Source: an uncultured Lentisphaeria bacterium (GTDB lineage Bacteria; Verrucomicrobiota; Lentisphaeria; JABSQK01; CAJWLW01). Taken from it: a stretch of 6,971 nucleotides of DNA. The stretch lies in the NCBI GenBank assembly GCA_913042885.1, contig CAJWLW010000262.1, positions 1-6,971 on the forward strand, given 5' to 3'. Below are positions 1 through 5,437 of the stretch, piece after piece. The stretch's first letter is position 1. Each line of letters begins with the position of its first letter. Made by a program: the position numbers and the translations under genes. The notes beneath the pieces are model-generated. The model was not told the DNA's origin. It did not search any database and saw nothing but the letters and a program-made list of their open reading frames with translations.

Positions 1-2
1 GC

Positions 3-1535
3 GAGGTGCTGGCGAAGGTGAAGGCCCTGCGGCCCGGGGTCGTACCGGGCAATCACTCGTCCGCGCTCAGCGCCATCGACGGGTTGTTTTCTGAAGCCCC
101 CGGCGTCCGGCGCCTCATCTATCTGTTCACCGATCTGCAGCAGCAGGACTGGGCGCCGTCGTCGCTGCCGCGGGTGTCCGCCCAGGCCGAACTGGAGATC
201 GTCAATCCCCATGAAAAAGCGCCACCAAATGTCGCTATCCTCGACGTTTATCCCGAGCATTTCATGCGGGCCCAGAAGCGGCGGATCCGCGCCACCGTGC
301 AGGTGCGCAACTACTCGCTGCAGCCTATGCAGGCAAAGCTCTCGATCACGGCCGGTACGACGTCGTCGATCGATGTCCGGCTGCGCGGTGAGTATTCGGA
401 GAAGCATGTCATCGATCTCGAGGACCCGGCGACCAACGAAGCCGTCGTCGAAATTGCCAGCCTCGAGGGCTACCAACTCGACAACGCCTGGCACATCTGG
501 ATCGGACCGCAGCCACCAACGCAAGTTGCGGTGATCTTCGGCGAGGGGCCGACGCGCCAAAAACAGATCGAAGCGTTGTTTCTGCGCAGCGCTCTCACGG
601 TCAACACGCCGGGCCTTCCGGCTACCGAAGTCGATGTCAGCGGGCCCGACCTGTTGTGGAGCGAGGACGTCAATAGCTACAAGGCAATTTTTCTGCTCGA
701 CGCGGTGCAGGCGCTGGGTGAAGTCGAGATGGAGTCGCTGCAGACATACCTGAGAGACGGCGGCACGGTCGTCTATGTCGCCGGCCGGCGCAGCGCCGAC
801 AATCTGGCGAAACTCAATCATTGGGGCATCACAGAGAACCACTTTCTGGGTATTCTCGGGCAATCCGATCAACTCTCCGCGTACAGCCTTGGTTACATGG
901 CACGGGGCAGCTCGGTGACACGTGTGTTCGAAGAGGAGAGCAGCGATCTGCTGCTGTTCCCGATCTACAAACTCGCCAAACTGGAAGCAGCGGAGAATGC
1001 AACGGTCCTGCTGGGAATCAACGAAGCAACGCCCCTACTCATCCAGGAGGATGTCGGGCGCGGTGTCTGTTTCACGCTGGCCATCAATCTCAGTCATCTA
1101 TGGAGCGAGTTTCCCACGTCGTACTCCTTCCTGCCGCTACTCGATCAGATCGTGCAGTACCAGCCGGGCGACGAAAAGAAACGCGGCGTGCTGGTCGCTG
1201 ATGTCGGCCAGGACTATACCGCCATCGCTGCTGCCGCCAGTCTGGAGGTCACGGAAATCCTTGCCGAACCAGGCGTGCACATGATTGACGGCACACCACT
1301 GGAGCTCAACTACACACGCCTCGAATCGGACCCGCGTACTGTCGAGAGTCTCGAGGTGTACGCCCAGCTTCTTAAATCCGGAAGCCCGGGCCTCACGGTT
1401 GCCGGCAAGAGGCCGTCCAGCAACCTGACCGATCTGCGGTACGCCGTCGCCATCGCGCTGGCCGCATTCCTGTTCATCGAACTGCTGTTCGCGAACTTCC
1501 GCCGGAGCCGTAAGACCGCACCGGCAGAAGAGTAA
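3..1535 (+). CDS. BatA/vWA-type membrane protein, 3' part (5' end outside window)
   Basis: The reading frame is open from the left edge (first full codon at 3), so this is the C-terminal part of a longer protein. A GTG at 6 is in frame but is not a credible start because it lies inside a domain. Residues are numbered from the codon at 6. Residues 1-50 look like the end of a von Willebrand A domain: a hydrophobic strand followed by FTDLQQQDW (41-49), the usual 'SD-q-dW' ending in this family. Residues 70-170 resemble a beta-sandwich ending in LDNAWHIWIGP. Residues 172-385 resemble the glutamine-amidotransferase-like domain of these proteins, with YLRDGGTVVYVAG (248-260) and a late PLLIQEDVGRGV segment. 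A single transmembrane helix lies at 478-496, followed by a basic tail (RRSRK). Such proteins usually carry an N-terminal BatA membrane segment, which would lie off the window. They often sit near MoxR ATPases and other Bat-type genes. The exact role is unknown. The next gene begins 11 nt after the stop, which suggests cotranscription. Confidence 0.8.
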   Translation, partial: EVLAKVKALRPGVVPGNHSSALSAIDGLFSEAPGVRRLIYLFTDLQQQDWAPSSLPRVSAQAELEIVNPHEKAPPNVAILDVYPEHFMRAQKRRIRATVQVRNYSLQPMQAKLSITAGTTSSIDVRLRGEYSEKHVIDLEDPATNEAVVEIASLEGYQLDNAWHIWIGPQPPTQVAVIFGEGPTRQKQIEALFLRSALTVNTPGLPATEVDVSGPDLLWSEDVNSYKAIFLLDAVQALGEVEMESLQTYLRDGGTVVYVAGRRSADNLAKLNHWGITENHFLGILGQSDQLSAYSLGYMARGSSVTRVFEEESSDLLLFPIYKLAKLEAAENATVLLGINEATPLLIQEDVGRGVCFTLAINLSHLWSEFPTSYSFLPLLDQIVQYQPGDEKKRGVLVADVGQDYTAIAAAASLEVTEILAEPGVHMIDGTPLELNYTRLESDPRTVESLEVYAQLLKSGSPGLTVAGKRPSSNLTDLRYAVAIALAAFLFIELLFANFRRSRKTAPAEE

Positions 1536-1546
1536 AAGAGCGTTCA

Positions 1547-2461
1547 GTGACGACTAACGTGCAGCAAACCACGCGAATAGAGAGTTTCATGGACTGGTTC
1601 GCCGACCGCCGCGAGGCGTTCGATGGGCTGCTGATTGACATCGACGGCACGCTGACCACCGGTCAGCACTCGGTACCGCGCGCCGCCGAGTTTCTGCAAT
1701 GGCTGCGGACCGACGACGTGCCCTTCTTTCTGGTGACCAACGACTGCGATCGTTCGCATCAGCAGAAAGCCGACTGGCTGGCGGAGAGAGGTATCGACGT
1801 TGCCCCCGACGAGCTCGCCTCCTGTGGCGACGCCCTGGCCGCCTGCGTCATCGAACACGGGATCGCCGGCGAGCAGGTCTTTGTTATCGGCGAGCTCGGC
1901 GACCCGTGCTACGCCCGGCAGGCGGGGCTCCGGCCAGTGCGGTCATTCGAGGCGCTGCCCGAGTGCGCAGCAGTGGTCATCGGCGCACGCAATTACGACA
2001 TGGGCAGCACCTGCAATGCCGTGATCAATTTTCTCGTCGCAAACCAGGACGCATTGCTGATCGTGCCGAACCCCGACAGGTACTGGCCCGCAGGTGCCAA
2101 CCGTATCGCTATCGGGCCCGGGAGCGTCGCGCGTTTTATCGCCATGGTTGTCGAAGACTACAGCCACACAGTCTCGCCAATCTATCTGGGCAAACCAAAT
2201 GCCGCCGTGTTCAATTTTGCCATCGCACAATTGCAACAACGGACCGGACTGCCGCTGGCAACGCAGCCGGAGCGTATCCTGACGCTCGGTGATTCGCTCA
2301 AATCCGATATCCGCGGTGCCAATCGCCTCGGGCTCACCTCCGCCCTGATGCTCACGGGCATTACGTCGGAGGCGACGGTGCACAGCCTGCCCCCGGACGA
2401 CGAAAAAGTACCCGACCTGGTCTTCGCGGGGCTCTGCGGACCCGCAGTTCTTCCGCCTTAA
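1547..2461 (+). CDS. HAD-IIA (NagD-like) phosphatase
   Basis: 304-residue cytoplasmic hydrolase of the haloacid dehalogenase superfamily, subclass IIA (NagD / 4-nitrophenylphosphatase type). All four HAD motifs are visible. DIDGTL at 31-36 holds the nucleophile Asp31 and the general acid Asp33. VTND at 64-67 holds the Thr of motif II. GKPN at 215-218 holds the motif III Lys216. GDSLKSD at 248-254 holds the Mg-binding Asp249 and Asp254. The span between motifs II and III is long enough for the C2-type cap expected of this subclass. Family members dephosphorylate small phosphorylated metabolites (nucleotides, sugar phosphates); the substrate here cannot be read from sequence. The start is GTG at 1547 with AG-rich sequence (AAAAGAG, 1534-1540) six nt upstream. 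An in-frame ATG at 1589 (Met15), still before the first motif, is the alternative. The stop is followed directly by the heptamer-repeat spacer. Confidence 0.88.
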   Translation: MTTNVQQTTRIESFMDWFADRREAFDGLLIDIDGTLTTGQHSVPRAAEFLQWLRTDDVPFFLVTNDCDRSHQQKADWLAERGIDVAPDELASCGDALAACVIEHGIAGEQVFVIGELGDPCYARQAGLRPVRSFEALPECAAVVIGARNYDMGSTCNAVINFLVANQDALLIVPNPDRYWPAGANRIAIGPGSVARFIAMVVEDYSHTVSPIYLGKPNAAVFNFAIAQLQQRTGLPLATQPERILTLGDSLKSDIRGANRLGLTSALMLTGITSEATVHSLPPDDEKVPDLVFAGLCGPAVLPP

Positions 2462-2463
2462 TC

Positions 2464-2526
2464 CATCTGGATTGTCATTCCGGATTACGGAATTCGGGAT
2501 TGAGGCGGGAAGATTAAGGCAGAAGA
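2464..2526 (+). repeat. Degenerate 7-bp tandem repeat array (9 units)
   Basis: Most of the spacer between the phosphatase and glycosyltransferase genes can be divided into nine consecutive 7-bp units with consensus near NTTNNGG. The clearest units are TTCCGGA and TTACGGA (2478-2491), ATTCGGG (2492-2498), ATTGAGG (2499-2505) and ATTAAGG (2513-2519). Two units (2471-2477 and 2506-2512) fit poorly. The array runs into the likely ribosome-binding site (AGAAGA, 2521-2526). It also contains a 6-bp hairpin, ATTCCG 2477-2482 paired with CGGAAT 2488-2493 with a 5-nt loop. No T-run follows, so this is not a convincing terminator. The same unit type recurs at 5396-5437 and 6951-6971. Confidence 0.55.
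2521..2526 (+). promoter_or_regulatory. Probable ribosome-binding site for the glycosyltransferase gene
   Basis: AGAAGA sits four nt before the ATG at 2531, and AAGG (2516-2519) lies 11 nt before it. Both are imperfect Shine-Dalgarno matches. They lie within the last units of the heptamer array, so the repeat appears to supply the translation signal. Confidence 0.35.
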
Positions 2527-2530
2527 TTTC

Positions 2531-4267
2531 ATGTGTAAACACCCCGACCAATCGAACAACGAAGAATCACCCGAGCCGATAACGTCCCGGTCGTGGCTAC
2601 CCTACGCGGTGCTGCTGGCCGTCGTCATGATCACGGCGCTAGCCCTGCGCCTGGACGGCCTGACACGGTCGCTCGAATACGACGAAATCTGGCCGTGGCG
2701 CGAATTCTCTGCAATGACACCTTTCGATACGCTGGTGCATCCCAGGGACGTGCGGCATCCGCTGACCAATATGATCTCCACGCTGGTGCCAGCCGCCGTC
2801 GGCCCCGGTGACCAGCATCCGTCGGAAATCCTGATGCGCCTCGGTTCACTGATCGCCGGACTGCTGCTGGTGCCGGCCGCCGCCCTGCTCGCAACTGCCC
2901 TCACCCGCCGTCGAAGCTGCGGCATCCTGGCCGCCGCCCTGGTCGCCGTCGACCCCGTGTTGATCCACTTCTCGCAAACGCTGCGCGGCTATGTCTTCGA
3001 GGCTTTGTTCGCCGTCCTGCTCTGCTGGTGGCTGCAACTGCACGAGCTGCGGCTTCGCCGGCAGGCAGCCTGGTGCCTCGGACTGGCGCTCCTGACCGTG
3101 CTGCTGCAGCTTTCGGTTATTACAGCGGTGTTGATCTGGGCACCGTTGTTCGCCTGGCTGACGGTCGGGCAACTGGTCCACATACGCCGGGGCACGATCA
3201 CGTGGCGTTCACTGCTCCCGGCCTTTATCACTATGGTTTTGCTGTCGCTGGCCTTTCTGTTTTGGTTGCTCAAGATCAGATCCGGCCTCACGCATTCCAT
3301 CGGTCTGGGCTCACCCGCGGAAGTGGCGGAACGCGTTCTGCTACCGCTCAATCTGGTTCAGGGATTGACGTTGCCGGCACTGACTGTAGCGACCGCACTC
3401 GCGGCGATCTGTCTGATTCGCCGAAGGGTGGTTCACCTGGCTGTGCTGCTGCTCTGTGCCGCTGCCGCGTTTACCTGGGTCACCGGCTCGGTCGGACCGA
3501 TGCGCGTGTACAGCTACCTCGTGCCTTTCATTCTGCTGCCGGTTGCAGTTGCGGTCGATGCCCTGCTGGGCCGTCTTCGTGGCGGCGGCGGACTGCCGCA
3601 GCTCACCGGGATGACGGCGGCACTGCTGGTTGTCGGTTGGATCTTCCTGGCGCCGGATCGAAGCCGCTGGGAACAACTGGACATACGCGCCCTTATCCCA
3701 GTACTGCTCGAACACGATGCCTACCTGGTTTTCGCCGCCGGCACCGGACGGTTGGTCAATACGTACGCAAAAACAGAAGTCGTGCAACACAATTTCATGC
3801 ACATGTTCCGCCCGTCAGAAACCCGGTCGATGCTGCTGGTCAACTGTTCCTTACAGGGCATGACGCTGGGCGCCTACAGTCTGCGCGGGGACAAGGACTG
3901 TGCGCTGGCGCTGACACCGGAAACGGCTGGCGAACCGTTGAGTCCAGGCAACGTGTCCTGCGTACAAATCGATGTCCGCACGGCCCGGGCTGCGGACTCG
4001 AACGGGATCCTTTTTGCCGTGGTTACCCAGCCAAGCAGCACCTTCGCCGAGTGGGAGGCAGCCACCTTCGACAACGGCGGCGCCAGCCGCTGGTGCATCC
4101 TCAACCCCTGGCTTACACGTACCGTCTTCGTCGCTTCGCGTGATCAACAGGGTGAACCCGGGAAATACATCAACGCGGTGTTCTGCACCGCCGTCGATTC
4201 GGCCGACGACGGTGCTGCCGCACGAGGCATGCTCGCCGATGCCGCCTTTTACTGGCTGCAGCAATAG
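2531..4267 (+). CDS. GT-C (family 39-like) integral membrane glycosyltransferase
   Basis: 578-residue polytopic membrane protein resembling family 39 / PMT_2 glycosyltransferases, which transfer sugars from lipid-linked donors on the outer face of the cytoplasmic membrane. After a short hydrophilic N-terminus and a first helix (about 23-41), the first extracytoplasmic loop carries LEYDEIW (48-54). Its Asp51-Glu52 matches the catalytic acidic pair seen as 'LDE' in the family. RHPLTN (75-80) matches the 'HPPLYY' element. MRLGSLIAGLLLVPAAALL (102-120) and HFSQTLRGYVFEAL (146-159) match the 'R-PS' helix and the 'ysQeaR-Y' element. About ten hydrophobic segments extend to residue 375. The remaining 200 residues are soluble and hold five cysteines (439, 457, 477, 522, 552), so disulfides are possible if this part is periplasmic. 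Donor and acceptor are unknown. The heptamer spacer upstream argues that it may not share the phosphatase transcript. Confidence 0.75.
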   Translation: MCKHPDQSNNEESPEPITSRSWLPYAVLLAVVMITALALRLDGLTRSLEYDEIWPWREFSAMTPFDTLVHPRDVRHPLTNMISTLVPAAVGPGDQHPSEILMRLGSLIAGLLLVPAAALLATALTRRRSCGILAAALVAVDPVLIHFSQTLRGYVFEALFAVLLCWWLQLHELRLRRQAAWCLGLALLTVLLQLSVITAVLIWAPLFAWLTVGQLVHIRRGTITWRSLLPAFITMVLLSLAFLFWLLKIRSGLTHSIGLGSPAEVAERVLLPLNLVQGLTLPALTVATALAAICLIRRRVVHLAVLLLCAAAAFTWVTGSVGPMRVYSYLVPFILLPVAVAVDALLGRLRGGGGLPQLTGMTAALLVVGWIFLAPDRSRWEQLDIRALIPVLLEHDAYLVFAAGTGRLVNTYAKTEVVQHNFMHMFRPSETRSMLLVNCSLQGMTLGAYSLRGDKDCALALTPETAGEPLSPGNVSCVQIDVRTARAADSNGILFAVVTQPSSTFAEWEAATFDNGGASRWCILNPWLTRTVFVASRDQQGEPGKYINAVFCTAVDSADDGAAARGMLADAAFYWLQQ

Positions 4268-4279
4268 CGGCTGCTCCAC

Positions 4280-4334
4280 TTTCGAGTTTTCAGGCTATAT
4301 TCACGGGATGCGTTTTTGTCTCCGCAACTCGAAA
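4280..4334. repeat. Perfect 9-bp inverted repeat upstream of the thioredoxin lipoprotein gene
   Basis: TTTCGAGTT at 4280-4288 is the exact reverse complement of AACTCGAAA at 4326-4334, separated by 37 nt. It fills most of the 84-nt spacer before the start at 4352. Between the arms lies TATATT (4296-4301), a possible -10 hexamer, but no good -35 hexamer is found 16-18 bp upstream. The element could be a pair of operator half-sites flanking a promoter, or a long-loop hairpin in the transcript. No T-run follows the right arm, so it is not a typical terminator. Confidence 0.5.
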
Positions 4335-4337
4335 CAT

Positions 4338-4343
4338 GGAAGA
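4338..4343 (+). promoter_or_regulatory. Ribosome-binding site that decides the lipoprotein start
   Basis: GGAAGA lies eight nt before the ATG at 4352. This favours that ATG over the upstream in-frame TTG at 4316, which would put 12 extra residues in front of a normal lipoprotein signal peptide. Confidence 0.55.
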
Positions 4344-4351
4344 TCCGACTG

Positions 4352-4984
4352 ATGCTGCGCTATACACAACTCGTGCTGATCTTCACATTGCTGACATCCA
4401 TCGTTGCCTGCAGCTCGGACACCAGGGAGTCGACAACCGAAACGCCCGAACCGGCGACGACAGCAACGGCAGCAACGGCAGGGAGTGGTGCGGCGAAACT
4501 CTTTCCCGACGGCCTGGTCGACAGCGAAAACCAACCGGTCGATATCGATTATCTCGATGGCAAACTGGTCGCTCTCTATTTCTCCGCCAAATGGTGTGCG
4601 CCCTGCCGTAAATTCACTCCGCTGCTGATCAAGTATCGCAACGAGAACAGGGATGATTTCGAGGTTGTCCTTGTCAGCAGCGACCGCAAAGTCGAACAAC
4701 AGCAGGAGTACATGAAGAAAGCGGACATGCCGTGGCCGGCCGTCCCCTTTAATTCGCCGGCGGCAAACAAGCTGAAGAAGCTGAATACGAAGCGCAGTAT
4801 CCCAACGTTGATTATCATGGATAAAGACGGTGAGCAGATCACCAGCACCGGCCGCAATCTGGTCACCAACAACGTTGCCGTGGACAGGATCAAGGCCGGC
4901 ACGATGGAGAAGGAAAATTACACCTGCGGCAAGTGCACCAAGATTCACGTCCGCAAGAAATTCAGGCTGGGCCGCAAAAAATAA
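4352..4984 (+). CDS. Thioredoxin-fold (nucleoredoxin/TlpA-like) lipoprotein
   Basis: 210-residue predicted lipoprotein thiol-disulfide oxidoreductase of the periplasmic face. Residues 1-20 form a lipoprotein signal peptide: a short basic start, a hydrophobic core, and lipobox I-V-A-C with the lipidated Cys20. A Ser/Thr/Ala/Pro-rich linker follows (21-48). The thioredoxin-like domain (about 50-180) carries AKWCAPCRKFTPLL. The WCAPC redox motif has Cys82 and Cys85, and the cis-proline is in SIPT (Pro151). The 'W-C-P-C-R-x-F-T-P' pattern, the VLVSSDR strand and the PWPAVPF segment resemble tryparedoxin/nucleoredoxin-type proteins (thioredoxin_8) more than classical DsbE. The tail has a second CxxC, CGKC (Cys192 and Cys195), followed by a strongly basic end (KIHVRKKFRLGRKK). 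Metal binding or a second redox site is possible. The stop at 4982-4984 abuts the stop of the convergent minus-strand gene. The likely role is reduction or repair of periplasmic thiols; the partner is unknown. Confidence 0.83.
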   Translation: MLRYTQLVLIFTLLTSIVACSSDTRESTTETPEPATTATAATAGSGAAKLFPDGLVDSENQPVDIDYLDGKLVALYFSAKWCAPCRKFTPLLIKYRNENRDDFEVVLVSSDRKVEQQQEYMKKADMPWPAVPFNSPAANKLKKLNTKRSIPTLIIMDKDGEQITSTGRNLVTNNVAVDRIKAGTMEKENYTCGKCTKIHVRKKFRLGRKK

Positions 4985-5395
4985 TCAGCCGCCCTGCCCG
5001 CGGATGCACATCATGAACTGCACCACGCCGGCAATACAGATGCCGACATGCGCCAGGCACAGCAGGACGACGATGCAGAACCAGGCAATCGTCAGCGGCT
5101 TGATCCCGGCCCGGTTCAGGGCCCACAGCACGCCCCAGTCAAGTAGCAGCACCAGCGGCAGCAGCCACACCCAGGCAGCCACGAGCAGTTCGACGTGCCT
5201 CATCGCCTGCACAGAGATTCCGGGCACCGGCGTGCCCGGCTCGACCCGCAGCATCAGTTGCCGGCATACCGGCCGGAACACGGCCCCCGTCAGCAGCATC
5301 GACATGCCGATAAAAAACAGGTGCACGTAAGCCTGGAAGAACAGAACGCCTTCGCGGCGCTTCACGGGTTCGTCCGGTTGTTGGGAGTCTGGCAT
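4985..5395 (-). CDS. Small three-helix membrane protein of unknown function
   Basis: 136 residues; I do not recognise the family. The start is ATG at 5395-5393 and the stop is at 4987-4985. The N-terminus is hydrophilic (MPDSQQPDEPVKRRE). Three hydrophobic segments follow at about 17-40, 70-94 and 102-128, the last rich in Cys and aromatic residues, and the protein ends in a short polar tail (IRGQGG). Between helices 1 and 2 is a loop with VEPGTPVPGIS (51-61). The loop and the following helix faintly recall the membrane part of type II secretion F-like proteins, but this is too weak to name. The clean alternation of loops and apolar helices supports a real gene on this strand over the overlapping plus-strand frame. 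It lies 39 nt downstream of the flavoenzyme gene on the same strand and may be cotranscribed. No Shine-Dalgarno sequence precedes the ATG. Confidence 0.6.
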   Translation of the reverse strand: MPDSQQPDEPVKRREGVLFFQAYVHLFFIGMSMLLTGAVFRPVCRQLMLRVEPGTPVPGISVQAMRHVELLVAAWVWLLPLVLLLDWGVLWALNRAGIKPLTIAWFCIVVLLCLAHVGICIAGVVQFMMCIRGQGG

Positions 5396-5437
5396 GGGTG
5401 TGTGGGAGGTTTCAGGTGTCCAACAATCGGGTAATCA
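5396..5437 (+). repeat. Degenerate heptamer repeats between the two minus-strand genes
   Basis: The 39-nt spacer plus the flavoenzyme stop codon can be read as six 7-bp units in one phase. The best are TGGGAGG (5403-5409), TTTCAGG (5410-5416) and CAATCGG (5424-5430). The phase runs from the nucleotide next to the start codon of the small membrane protein to the last base of the flavoenzyme stop. The G-rich strand is plus, the opposite of the direction of both flanking genes. It shares a 14-nt exact match with 6955-6968. Confidence 0.45.

Noticed and set aside
2477..2493. Hairpin ATTCCG/CGGAAT as terminator of the phosphatase gene
   Set aside because: The stem is 6 bp without a following T-run and is explained by adjacent heptamer units.
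3028..4143. Plus-strand open frame of 371 codons inside the glycosyltransferase gene
   Set aside because: The translation is Arg/Gly/Ala-rich with no membrane segments or motifs. The frame overlapping it encodes conserved GT-C elements.
4258..4290. Possible terminator after the glycosyltransferase (GCAGC 4258-4262 with GCTGC 4270-4274)
   Set aside because: The stem is only 5 bp, it includes the stop region, and the nearest T-run begins 12 nt after the stem. Too weak to call.
4288..4294. A lone TTTCAGG heptamer in the spacer before the lipoprotein gene
   Set aside because: It matches the unit in the other arrays, but neighbouring frames do not fit. A given 7-mer is expected about 0.4 times per strand in 7 kb by chance.
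4316..4351. Upstream TTG start for the thioredoxin lipoprotein
   Set aside because: It would add 12 residues ahead of a normal signal peptide and overlap the right arm of the inverted repeat. The ATG at 4352 has a good ribosome-binding site.
4830..5330. Plus-strand open frame spanning the convergent junction
   Set aside because: It overlaps the end of the thioredoxin lipoprotein and most of the minus-strand membrane protein. Its product is low-complexity Ser/Thr/Pro-rich without features.
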